7,222 nucleotides of DNA from Thermococcus sp. (GTDB taxonomy: Archaea > Methanobacteriota_B > Thermococci > Thermococcales > Thermococcaceae): positions 1 to 7,222 of the forward strand of contig JALTMZ010000043.1 in the NCBI GenBank assembly GCA_027001105.1, in the 5' to 3' direction. The stretch's first letter is position 1; each line of letters starts with the position of its first letter. Made by a program: the position numbers and the translations under genes. The notes beneath the pieces are model-generated. The model did no database searches, was not told where the DNA came from, and was given only the letters and a program-made list of their open reading frames with translations. Below are positions 1 to 6,750 of this stretch, in pieces.

Positions 1-1
1 C

Positions 2-496
2 GGATTAAAAATGTTTCAGAGACCAACAATTAGAGAAAACGGAACAACCAAAGATTTATGTGTAATCAGTGAAGTTCCAGAAGGGATTTTTGAGACTTCT
101 GAACCAAGGGAGATTGAGACATACAACGGAATTGTTCCAATAGACAAAGAAAAATTCGAATACAAAATTGGCTGGGGAACCCCACCGCTTAAAGTTGGAA
201 AAGACGAATACCTTCTGATTCTCCATGCTGCAGACATGGATGCTGTATATAAGGCATTTGCAGTTCTCATGAACAGCAACGGAAAGATAACTGCAGTTAC
301 GCCTCACTATATAATGGAACCTCAAGAAATCTATGAAAAATATGGGGACAGACCCCACGTTGTCTTCCCCACAGGAATAGCCCGGCTCGATGACGAAATC
401 ATCATAGCATACGGTGCCGCTGACAGCTTCATTGGAATTGGAAAAATAGACTTCAGTGAGATAATGTCAATTCTGGACTCCAACAGAGTTTATTGA
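2..496 (+). CDS. GH130-family glycoside phosphorylase/hydrolase, C-terminal part (5' truncated by window edge)
   Basis: The reading frame is open to the left edge, so the ATG at 11 is probably an internal methionine. The visible 164 residues are the C-terminal half of a protein that in this family is usually about 300 residues or more. The call rests on GH130 (former DUF377) landmarks in order: KIGWGTPPL, then LLILHAADMDAVY where the family has a YHG...Y stretch, then YIMEPQEIYEKYGD, HVVFPTGIARLDDE and IIAYGAADSFIGIGKIDFSE. GH130 enzymes are five-bladed beta-propellers in the cytoplasm that phosphorolyse, or in some subgroups hydrolyse, beta-mannosides such as mannosyl-glucose or beta-1,4-mannooligosaccharides. 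The catalytic Asp lies in the missing N-terminal half, so activity and linkage cannot be judged here. The gene converges on the importer operon and its last 7 bp overlap the end of the 68-residue membrane protein gene. Family assignment is fairly sure; substrate is unknown. Confidence 0.8.
   Translation, partial: GLKMFQRPTIRENGTTKDLCVISEVPEGIFETSEPREIETYNGIVPIDKEKFEYKIGWGTPPLKVGKDEYLLILHAADMDAVYKAFAVLMNSNGKITAVTPHYIMEPQEIYEKYGDRPHVVFPTGIARLDDEIIIAYGAADSFIGIGKIDFSEIMSILDSNRVY
441..449 (-). terminator. possible T-rich terminator of the importer operon
   Basis: On the - strand, about 40 bases past the stop of the last operon gene, there is a short TCTATTTTTCC tract (A-run at 442-446 on the + strand). 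It sits in the coding sequence of the convergent GH130 gene. It is the first oligo-T run after the operon end, but it is short and the call is weak. Confidence 0.25.
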
Positions 497-696
497 TATT
501 CCTTTATTTTTCTATTTCTCGCATCTTTGTATTGAAGAGCAGATATCCCAATTATGAACAATAGCAATAGAGACATCCCTATAATGTTGGCATAAAATGC
601 AGGTTCACCTCGTTTAAGGAAAGGCATTACAATAAGACCCAGCACTAAAAATAAAAGGGCAGAAGCTAAGAGGGATCTATACAGCATTGGGTGCAT
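490..696 (-). CDS. small two-helix membrane protein, function unknown
   Basis: This 68-residue protein has two hydrophobic segments, about residues 9-26 and 36-54, joined by a short loop with LKRGEP. It ends in a highly charged tail (KDARNRKIKEYQ), so a helical hairpin with both ends in the cytoplasm is likely. The ATG at 696 follows a GGGGTGA ribosome binding site (701-707) that contains the TGA stop of the upstream ATPase gene, which implies translational coupling and membership in the importer operon. The gene ends 7 bp inside the convergent GH130 gene. I do not recognise a named family. Its position last in an ABC importer operon suggests an accessory membrane subunit, but a generic small membrane protein is equally possible. 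Coding status is supported by the start site, spacing and hydrophobic pattern rather than by homology. Confidence 0.7.
   Translation of the reverse strand: MHPMLYRSLLASALLFLVLGLIVMPFLKRGEPAFYANIIGMSLLLLFIIGISALQYKDARNRKIKEYQ
501..519 (+). terminator. T-rich terminator after the GH130 gene
   Basis: Five bases after the GH130 stop codon the + strand runs through a pyrimidine tract including TTTATTTTT at 503-511, with no hairpin. This is the usual form of an archaeal intrinsic terminator. It lies inside the last codons of the opposing small membrane protein gene, whose Lys/Arg-rich tail is encoded by the complementary A-rich sequence, so codon content alone could also explain it. Confidence 0.45.
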
Positions 697-700
697 GAAA

Positions 701-1702
701 TCACCCCTGATACAGATGACATGCTACATAGTGTCCAGGACTAACTTCCTTTAATTCTGGTTCGACCTTACTGCAAATGTCTGTTGAATATGGACACCTG
801 GTATGAAACTTGCATCCGCTTGGTGGATTTAATGGACTTGGGATATCCAGACTTTTGAGCTTCAATGGCTTCCTTTTTCTTGAGAGTTCTGGATCTGCAA
901 CAGGAACCGAAGATATCAGAGCCTTGGTATATGGATGCAGCGGATTCTGAATAACCTCCTCAGCCGCCGCTACCTCTACGATTTTTCCGAGGTACATGAC
1001 AGCAATTGAACCTCCACCCTTTGCCGAAAAATACCGAGCTGCCCCAAAATCATGTGTTATAAAGAGATATGATGTTCCAACTTCTTCCTTCAGCTTTAGT
1101 AGCAGGTCCAGTATTCCAATTCTCAGCGATACATCAATCATTGTGATGGGTTCATCCGCCACTATAACATCTGGATTGACACTAATGGCCCTTGCAATAA
1201 CAACCCTTTGTCTTTGACCACCACTGAGCTGGTGTGGGTACTTATTTATAAATTCTCCCGGTGGGTTTAGACCAACCAACTCCAAGAGTTCAGACACTTT
1301 TTCTCTTAATTCATTTCTCGACTTTGCAATTCCCCATCTTTTCAGAGGAGCAGCAAGACTTTGAAATACTGTCTTTGTTGGGTTTAATGCGGAGTAAGGA
1401 TCCTGATGTACAATTTGAACATTGCGCCTGTATTCAAGATACTCTTCTTTGGATAGTTTTGAAGTGTCTTTTCCTTTGTAAAGTATCTTCCCCGCTGTTG
1501 GCTTTACTACCCCCACAATGGTTCTTCCAACTGTTGTTTTCCCACATCCAGATTCTCCAACAAGTGTGAAAATTCCCTCCTCGGGTATCTCAAAACTCAC
1601 TCCATCCACTGCTTTGACATAATAAGTTCTACCGAAAATGCCCTTCTTCACAGGAAAGTAGACCTTCAGATCCCTCACTTCTATTATAGGTGTGTCCAAC
1701 AT
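701..1702 (-). CDS. dppF: oligopeptide/oligosaccharide ABC importer ATPase, DppF/OppF type
   Basis: This cytoplasmic ATPase powers the importer together with DppD. From the chosen start it has 333 residues. It shows Walker A GESGCGKT (49-56), Q-loop Gln100 in VHQDPYSALNP, signature LSGGQRQR (159-166), Walker B ending in ADEP (Asp183, Glu184) and the switch His217 in FITHD. The Oligo_HPY C-terminal region begins around PLHPYTKALISSVP and has cysteines 297, 303, 310 and 328, a pattern that binds a 4Fe-4S cluster in some characterised relatives. The ORF can extend to an ATG at 1741, but GGAGGG at 1707-1712 sits four bases before the ATG at 1702, which decides the start and removes an overlap with dppD. 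Two small oddities are MID in the D-loop where LD is usual, and a glycine-rich SAKGGGS stretch just after the H-loop. The DppF rather than DppD role follows from the sequence and order; the substrate does not. Confidence 0.93.
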   Translation of the reverse strand: MLDTPIIEVRDLKVYFPVKKGIFGRTYYVKAVDGVSFEIPEEGIFTLVGESGCGKTTVGRTIVGVVKPTAGKILYKGKDTSKLSKEEYLEYRRNVQIVHQDPYSALNPTKTVFQSLAAPLKRWGIAKSRNELREKVSELLELVGLNPPGEFINKYPHQLSGGQRQRVVIARAISVNPDVIVADEPITMIDVSLRIGILDLLLKLKEEVGTSYLFITHDFGAARYFSAKGGGSIAVMYLGKIVEVAAAEEVIQNPLHPYTKALISSVPVADPELSRKRKPLKLKSLDIPSPLNPPSGCKFHTRCPYSTDICSKVEPELKEVSPGHYVACHLYQG

Positions 1703-1706
1703 CGTT

Positions 1707-1712
1707 CCCTCC
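1707..1712 (-). promoter_or_regulatory. ribosome binding site of dppF
   Basis: GGAGGG on the - strand is four bases before the ATG at 1702-1700. No comparable site precedes the ATG at 1741, which would also overlap the end of dppD. This favours 1702 as the translation start. Confidence 0.75.
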
Positions 1713-1716
1713 ATTG

Positions 1717-2688
1717 CTATTGTTTTGAATACAGCCAGCATGATACAACATGGCCAGGCTTGATCTCAACCGCTGGTGGCTCTTCTCTCTTGCACTTTTC
1801 GAAGGCATAGGGACAGCGCGGGTGGAATATACATCCCGAAGGAGGATTTATTAAGTCGGGCAATGACCCTGGAATTGACCTCATTTTATTTATGTCACCG
1901 GTCAAATCGGGGATACTGCTCATCAAAGCTTTTGTGTAAGGATGATGCGGATTTTTGAAAACTGTAAAAACATCCCCCTTTTCCATAAGTTTTCCAGCAT
2001 ACATCACTATAACATCATCTGCAATATCGGCAATTGTGGCTATATCATGGGTTATGAACATCACCGTCATGTGTGTTCTTCTGTGGAGATCTTTAATCAA
2101 ATCCAAGATAAGCCTCTGAGTGAGCAGATCAAGTGCTGTAGTTGGTTCATCCAATATCAACAGTTCGGGCTCAAAAATCATTGATAATGCTATTAACACT
2201 CTCTGTTTCATTCCCCCGCTGAGCTCATGAGGATAACCGTACAAAACACGCTCCGGCTCAAGATTAAGCATTTTCATAATTTCCACAGCTTTCTCCACTA
2301 TCAGCTTTTTATCATTTATTCCGTGGGCATTTCCTGTTTCTATAAAGTGGTCTATGATTTTTATTGTTGGATTCAGAGCATTCAATGCTGCTTGTGGAAC
2401 ATAAGAGATCTTTTTCCATCTGATCTCGTTCATTTCCTTTTCTGAAAGCTTGACAAGGTCTATTCCATGAAACATAACAGAACCTTTATAAATCCTGGTT
2501 AGACGGGGCAGCTGTCTCAATATTGCAAGTGCCAGCGTGGTTTTTCCGCTTCCGGATTCTCCAACAACTCCCACGATTCTTCCTTTCTCTATCGAGAAAG
2601 AGACATCGTTCACTGCAGGTAGAGGACCACGCGCAGTTAAGTAATGAACTACAAGATTTTTAACCTCAAGAATGCGTTCGTTGCCCAT
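1717..2688 (-). CDS. dppD: oligopeptide/oligosaccharide ABC importer ATPase, DppD/OppD type
   Basis: This is the first of the two ATPase subunits, 323 residues, which is normal for the family. It has Walker A GESGSGKT (43-50), Q-loop Gln99 in YVPQAALNALNP, signature LSGGMKQR (156-163), Walker B LLILDEP (176-182) and His214 in FITHD. All ATP-hydrolysis residues are present. The C-terminal Oligo_HPY region (from about 249) carries cysteines 286, 292, 299 and 317 with the same 6-7-18 residue steps as in DppF. The start is the ATG at 2688, twelve bases after the dppC stop, with a G-rich site (GGGGGGAAGGGT) directly upstream. The dppF start follows 14 bases after this stop. QAALNALNPT in the Q-loop region is typical of OppD/DppD, against QDPYSALNPT in the partner. 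Confidence 0.94.
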   Translation of the reverse strand: MGNERILEVKNLVVHYLTARGPLPAVNDVSFSIEKGRIVGVVGESGSGKTTLALAILRQLPRLTRIYKGSVMFHGIDLVKLSEKEMNEIRWKKISYVPQAALNALNPTIKIIDHFIETGNAHGINDKKLIVEKAVEIMKMLNLEPERVLYGYPHELSGGMKQRVLIALSMIFEPELLILDEPTTALDLLTQRLILDLIKDLHRRTHMTVMFITHDIATIADIADDVIVMYAGKLMEKGDVFTVFKNPHHPYTKALMSSIPDLTGDINKMRSIPGSLPDLINPPSGCIFHPRCPYAFEKCKREEPPAVEIKPGHVVSCWLYSKQ

Positions 2689-2700
2689 ACCCTTCCCCCC

Positions 2701-3633
2701 TTATGACACCTCTGTTCTTATTCTCGGGTTGAACACTTCATCCAGTGCATACGTCAGGAGAATTAAGCCCGTCTGTAGAAGGACTATTGCCAAGATTGGG
2801 GCGAGGAAGTAGTGCAGAGCTGCAACAGAAGCTCCTCCTCCAGCTTGTTTGTATGCCATGTTGAGCATAACTCCCCAGTTGTATGTACTTATTGGGAGAA
2901 CACCGAGGAAGTACAGACCAACGGAGGCATAAATTGCTCCCACAGCGGCAAACACAAAGTTTATTGCAATATAGCTTATTAGATTGGGCATTATTTCCCT
3001 CAATATTATGTGGTGAGTTTTCATTCCAAGGACTTTCGCTGCCTCTATAAAGTCACGTTGCTTAATGGAGAGCACCTGAGATCTTATGCTCATAGCTAAG
3101 CCTGTCCACCACCTAATGGCTATCAATGCACCTATTGTCCAAGGTTGGTATGTTCTTATGACCGTTGACAGAACTATAATCAATGGAAGACCCGGTATTG
3201 TCATGATTATCTGGGTTATCCCCGTCAACACGGTATCCACCATACCTCCCTTGAATCCAGCTGTCAAACCCACAAGTACTCCGATTATGGTGGTTATTAA
3301 TCCCGCAGTAAGGGCTATCTGAAGCACGATTGGAGTTCCATACACTATCTGAGCCAAGATGTCGGTTCCAATGTAATCGCAACCCAGCGGGTGTTCAAAA
3401 GATGGGGGCCACTTCAATATTGATGGGGGTTCATAAGGAATGCATGTAAAAGATTGAGGCTCCTGAATTATATGTGTACCCACTATCCCCACAAAGAGGT
3501 ATCCTAAGGCTATGATCAGTCCTACGAGTCCTCTTTTGTTTCTTGCTATTATCTTCCCTGGAATTATAATCCAATCCTCTACAGCATTTCTGATGAGTTC
3601 AGAGAAAGATGATCCGTTCTGAGCCATTTTCAT
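2701..3633 (-). CDS. dppC: ABC importer inner-membrane permease, DppC/OppC type
   Basis: This 310-residue multi-pass protein forms one half of the transport channel. The N-terminal region has a cytoplasmic stretch and a first helix at about 36-54. The HPLGCDYIGTDILAQIVYG block (81-99) is the DppC hallmark just before the core BPD_transp_1 domain. The EAA loop that contacts an ATPase is at about 197-217 (EAAKVLGMKTHHIILREIMPN). Further helices lie near 103-124, 134-158, 162-180, 222-242 and 276-296. The ATG at 3633 overlaps the dppB stop as ATGA and is six bases from AGGAG. A second ATG two codons later (3627) is seven bases from GAGGTG, so the start could be either. The large extracytoplasmic loop before residue 90 is typical of the C-type permease and distinguishes it from DppB. 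Confidence 0.93.
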   Translation of the reverse strand: MKMAQNGSSFSELIRNAVEDWIIIPGKIIARNKRGLVGLIIALGYLFVGIVGTHIIQEPQSFTCIPYEPPSILKWPPSFEHPLGCDYIGTDILAQIVYGTPIVLQIALTAGLITTIIGVLVGLTAGFKGGMVDTVLTGITQIIMTIPGLPLIIVLSTVIRTYQPWTIGALIAIRWWTGLAMSIRSQVLSIKQRDFIEAAKVLGMKTHHIILREIMPNLISYIAINFVFAAVGAIYASVGLYFLGVLPISTYNWGVMLNMAYKQAGGGASVAALHYFLAPILAIVLLQTGLILLTYALDEVFNPRIRTEVS

Positions 3634-4667
3634 GCACCTCTCCTAATTCTTGGATCAATTACTCCGTACAGTATATCTGCTATAAGCGCCGAAATTACAA
3701 CAGCCACGATAATGATGTTGAAAACCCCCAGCATTAGATATGTGTCTCTCATGGTTATTGCCTGATACAGCAGGTTCCCAACCCCTGGATAAGCGAATAT
3801 GTATTCTATGAAAACCGAACCTCCAAACATGAAGCCTATGCTCAGCATAAAGCTTGTGAACAGCGGCAGTATTGCGTTTTTCCCGATGTATGAAACGAGT
3901 ATCCTTCTGCTTGGAAGGCCTCTGATTTTTGCGTAGGTTATGTAGTCTTCTCCAAGCACAGTTACAGTGCTTGCTCTCATGCTAAGCGCCCATCCGCTAA
4001 CATGCACTATGACCCAAGAGAGTATTGGGAGTGCGGCATGTTTCAGCACATCTTTTATAAATGGTAGATTAAATCCGGGGGTAACATTGGGACTATATGC
4101 CCCTCTTGTTGGGAACCATTTAAAGTGGAATCCAAACACAATTAAGAGCACCAAAGCAACAACATATTCTGGAATCGATCTGATTACAGAGAAGAAGACT
4201 GCTAAAAAAGAATCAATTTTACTACCATGAACGTAAGCCATTCCCGTCCCAATTAGAATACCTATGGCGAAGCTTATAATAAGAGCGGAACCTACAACCA
4301 AAACGGTCCAAGGGATTGACTGAATCAATAAATCCTTTACAGGGGTTCCCGTACTGTACGAAATAGAAACACCAAGATTTCCATGAAGAAAACTAATTAA
4401 ATAGCTTATATATTGATGCAGCACAGACCCCTTAGGTATGAATGGTGCTGCAGCCTCTGCAAGACTCTTTGCGGAGTCATAGTCCATGTAGTACTGGGAT
4501 ACAAACATCTGAATGAGAGCCTGAACGGGATCGCCAGGCATTGCCTTTACAACAAAAAACGAGAGGGTTACTGCAAAATATATGGTAATTAATGCAATCA
4601 GCAAACGCTTTGTAAACCACTTCAGCACAGGCATGTACCCTTTTAAGGCTGAGGATGAACCATCCAT
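3630..4667 (-). CDS. dppB: ABC importer inner-membrane permease, DppB/OppB type
   Basis: This is the second channel subunit, 345 residues from the chosen start. It begins with the classic B-type N-terminus: a basic WFTKRLL lead, one helix (about 21-41) and MPGDP (43-47). HGNLGVSISY at 95-104 also fits the family. The EAA loop is at about 240-268 (EDYITYAKIRG...ILP), and YPGVGNLLYQAI at 293-304 is another DppB/OppB hallmark. The ORF reaches a GTG at 4676, but that GTG is part of an AGAGGTG ribosome binding site (4674-4680) placed six bases before the ATG at 4667, which is therefore the likely start. The gene overlaps dppC by four bases at the longer dppC start. It lies 90 bases after the binding-protein stop, a gap that contains possible terminator and promoter signals. 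Confidence 0.93.
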   Translation of the reverse strand: MDGSSSALKGYMPVLKWFTKRLLIALITIYFAVTLSFFVVKAMPGDPVQALIQMFVSQYYMDYDSAKSLAEAAAPFIPKGSVLHQYISYLISFLHGNLGVSISYSTGTPVKDLLIQSIPWTVLVVGSALIISFAIGILIGTGMAYVHGSKIDSFLAVFFSVIRSIPEYVVALVLLIVFGFHFKWFPTRGAYSPNVTPGFNLPFIKDVLKHAALPILSWVIVHVSGWALSMRASTVTVLGEDYITYAKIRGLPSRRILVSYIGKNAILPLFTSFMLSIGFMFGGSVFIEYIFAYPGVGNLLYQAITMRDTYLMLGVFNIIIVAVVISALIADILYGVIDPRIRRGA

Positions 4668-4673
4668 TTCTGC

Positions 4674-4680
4674 CACCTCT
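4674..4680 (-). promoter_or_regulatory. ribosome binding site of dppB
   Basis: AGAGGTG on the - strand is six bases from the ATG at 4667-4665. It includes the GTG at 4676-4674 that would otherwise be the most upstream start, so it argues against that longer form. Confidence 0.7.
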
Positions 4681-4700
4681 GGAGGATTTAACTATGTTGA

Positions 4701-4710
4701 TATATTTAAA
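4701..4710 (-). promoter_or_regulatory. possible internal TATA box before dppB
   Basis: The - strand reads TTTAAATATA here, a reasonable archaeal TATA box. Initiation about 25 bases downstream would fall near 4680, giving a very short leader that just includes the dppB ribosome binding site. The upstream element is not a clear BRE (TTGAGCAG). The box is plausible but unproven and may be AT-rich spacer. Confidence 0.35.
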
Positions 4711-4729
4711 TCTGCTCAAAAGGAAGCTC

Positions 4730-4750
4730 AAAAAATAAAATTAAACAAAA
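4730..4750 (-). terminator. T-rich tract after the binding-protein gene
   Basis: Eight bases after the binding-protein stop the - strand becomes strongly T-rich, with TTTT, TTT, TTTT and a run of six T (4730-4735), and no hairpin. Archaeal RNA polymerase terminates at such tracts, often partially. Partial termination here would give more binding-protein message than permease and ATPase message, as commonly seen for ABC importers. Confidence 0.45.
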
Positions 4751-4757
4751 GAGAATG

Positions 4758-6704
4758 CTACCTCCTCCTTCTCATGAGCAACGGAATTATCGCCAGAGCA
4801 ACAAGTACTGCAGGTCCACACGTCTTGGCACTGGTTGAAGTTCCTGTGGCGGTTGCTGTCTTTGTAACTGTTTCCGTCTTGACTTGTGTTTCTGTTTTAA
4901 CGACTGTTGTCGGAGTTGGAGTGGTTGATGTGGCTTCCCAGTATGATGGGTTGGGCTGCACATATCCATTGATAATCATCCAGCCAAGTGCCTCTTGGTG
5001 TCCACCTGCAGCAGCCTGCCAAAGGTTGAAGTGGGTCTTCGGGTCTGGCCACTTGAAGTGCTGAACGTTGTAGTATATCATAAGTTGCTTTTCAGCAATT
5101 GGGAATATTGGCAGGTAGTGGTTAACAATCCATGCAAGTTTTTGAGCAGTGTCCTTCTGCTCTTTTGGATCCCAGATTACAGCCAGCTTTTCTGTCAGCT
5201 GCATTGCATTTACAGTTCCGCTAAACGGTCCTCCGAGCTTAACATTCTCGAAGAATTTCTCAAAGTCCTGTCCCTGGATCTGGGATTTGGGTCTGTCGTT
5301 AACTTCAATGAATATCCTGTTAAATGCTGCCCATGGGTATGTCATCCAAGCACCGAAGAAGTCGAATGCAAGATCATAGTTCCCGCCAAGATACCAGTCC
5401 TCGCTCCAGTAGCTTGAAGACTCTGGAGTTCTAAGCTCTACATCTATTCCAAAGTTCTTGAGTTCATCGGTTATTTCCTTAGCAGCTGCAACCCAGTCAG
5501 TCCATCCACCTGGAACTACAAAACTCAGCTTGAATACTTTCCCATCAGGTGTGTACCACTTTCCGTTCTTTTTGGTGAATCCTGCTTCCTTTAACAACTC
5601 TTCAGCTTTTGATGGGTTGGTGTTGTATGGGTTCAAGTAACTCTTTATGTCCCCGATCCACTTGTCCTCAACAACCTTGAGGATTCCAGTTGGATAGTCA
5701 ACAGGTTCAAAGGCAGAACCACCAGCTGCTTGGGCAACCTTCTGTTTGTCAATAACATATGCAATGGCCTCTCTTACTCTGAGATCCCTCAGATATGGGT
5801 TCTTGAAGTTGTACACAATAGCGAATCCTGAGAGATCATAAACCTTGGTAACCTCAGCAAATGGAAGCTTTTTGATTTCATCATAGACTGCTGGTGGCAT
5901 CATGAATACATCATAATCAAGCTGTCCAGAGCGGTAGTAGAGCCAACCAACCTCGTTTGCAGTTATGTATGGCAGAACTATCTTATCTATGTGTATTTTG
6001 TCAGCATTCCAGTACTTGTCAAATTTAACTAAAACAACTTCACTGGTTGTGATCTTCTCAAACTTGAATGGACCTGTACCAAGAACAGTTTTTGGTTCGA
6101 ATTTTATCAGCTCAGTTCTTATGTTGTTCAATTCACTTTCACTCTGTGCTTTAGCCACTTGCTCAGCAAACTTTCCATAGATATGGTATGGAGCAACAAT
6201 CTCCGCGTCTCTGTATAGCAGGTAGTATGGAAGCAAATAGCTCCATTCTTTCACATCATATTCTACAGTGTAATCATCTATTACCTTTACATCGCTTATG
6301 TACTTCCAAATGGGCCTATTGAATAGCTTGTAGAGCATTAAGGTAGTCCACACATCCTTGGCAGTGAACTTTTGTCCATCATGCCAGTAAACGTTCTTTC
6401 TCAGGTGAATTATCACCTTCTTTTCGTTCTCCTTGAATTCCCAGCTTTCAGCAAGCCAGGGTTCATATTTGTTGTTCAGCTTGTCCCAGAATGCTAAACG
6501 TTCCTTAACAAGACCCGTTAATCCTATGTGTCTTGGGGCAAATGGGTTGTACCTGTTTCTTGGATATGGCTGCCACCAGCCATGGGTGTAGAGAACTACT
6601 TCCTTTTTCTGTTCAGCCTTTACAAGTGGCAGAGTTGCACTTGTTGCCGAAAGGACTACCAAAACCATTAAGATGGCCGCCAATACATATTTACGTCCGG
6701 CCAT
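4758..6704 (-). CDS. SBP_bac_5 solute-binding protein of ABC importer, with Thr-rich stalk and CGP-type C-terminal anchor
   Basis: This 648-residue extracellular protein captures the transported solute. Residues 1-30 are a signal peptide (basic GRK, hydrophobic core, cleavage likely after LVKA). The family-5 binding-protein signature is clear at about 84-110 (LAESWEF...LRKNVYWHDG), followed by FTAKDVW. LRDLRVREAIAYVIDKQKVA and the NPSKAEELLKEAGF block are also typical. Near the C-terminus, residues about 590-628 form a Thr/Ser/Lys-rich stalk with KTET-like repeats, then Cys-Gly-Pro at 629-631, a hydrophobic stretch and four arginines, matching the CGP-CTERM tail of Thermococcales surface proteins. 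The ATG at 6704 is six bases after GGAGGTGA; a nearby ATG at 6708 is out of frame and stops after five codons. Aromatic clusters (HGWWQPY after the signal peptide) and relation in type to P. furiosus CbtA suggest an oligosaccharide ligand, but peptides cannot be excluded. Confidence 0.93.
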   Translation of the reverse strand: MAGRKYVLAAILMVLVVLSATSATLPLVKAEQKKEVVLYTHGWWQPYPRNRYNPFAPRHIGLTGLVKERLAFWDKLNNKYEPWLAESWEFKENEKKVIIHLRKNVYWHDGQKFTAKDVWTTLMLYKLFNRPIWKYISDVKVIDDYTVEYDVKEWSYLLPYYLLYRDAEIVAPYHIYGKFAEQVAKAQSESELNNIRTELIKFEPKTVLGTGPFKFEKITTSEVVLVKFDKYWNADKIHIDKIVLPYITANEVGWLYYRSGQLDYDVFMMPPAVYDEIKKLPFAEVTKVYDLSGFAIVYNFKNPYLRDLRVREAIAYVIDKQKVAQAAGGSAFEPVDYPTGILKVVEDKWIGDIKSYLNPYNTNPSKAEELLKEAGFTKKNGKWYTPDGKVFKLSFVVPGGWTDWVAAAKEITDELKNFGIDVELRTPESSSYWSEDWYLGGNYDLAFDFFGAWMTYPWAAFNRIFIEVNDRPKSQIQGQDFEKFFENVKLGGPFSGTVNAMQLTEKLAVIWDPKEQKDTAQKLAWIVNHYLPIFPIAEKQLMIYYNVQHFKWPDPKTHFNLWQAAAGGHQEALGWMIINGYVQPNPSYWEATSTTPTPTTVVKTETQVKTETVTKTATATGTSTSAKTCGPAVLVALAIIPLLMRRRR

Positions 6705-6710
6705 GCATTT

Positions 6711-6718
6711 TCACCTCC
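6711..6718 (-). promoter_or_regulatory. strong ribosome binding site of the binding-protein gene
   Basis: GGAGGTGA on the - strand closely matches the complement of the archaeal 16S 3' end and sits six bases before the ATG at 6704. It is the strongest such site in the window, in line with high expression of a binding protein. Confidence 0.8.
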
Positions 6719-6750
6719 AGTCACAGAGTTTTAAAATCCCCACAATTTCC

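Noticed and set aside
4783..4970. Repetitive Thr/Lys/Val codons as a possible DNA repeat array
   Set aside because: The repetition is at the protein level (KTET-like) with variable codons. There is no regular DNA unit and no CRISPR-like spacing.
4582..5064. 160-codon + strand ORF spanning the dppB start and the binding-protein stalk
   Set aside because: It is antisense to two well-supported genes. Its low-complexity valine/threonine-rich middle is the complement of the Thr-rich stalk codons, and it has no domain.
4995..5417. 140-codon + strand ORF antisense to the binding-protein gene
   Set aside because: It lies wholly inside a strongly supported coding region, shows no family motif, and is a shadow of the codon pattern on the other strand.
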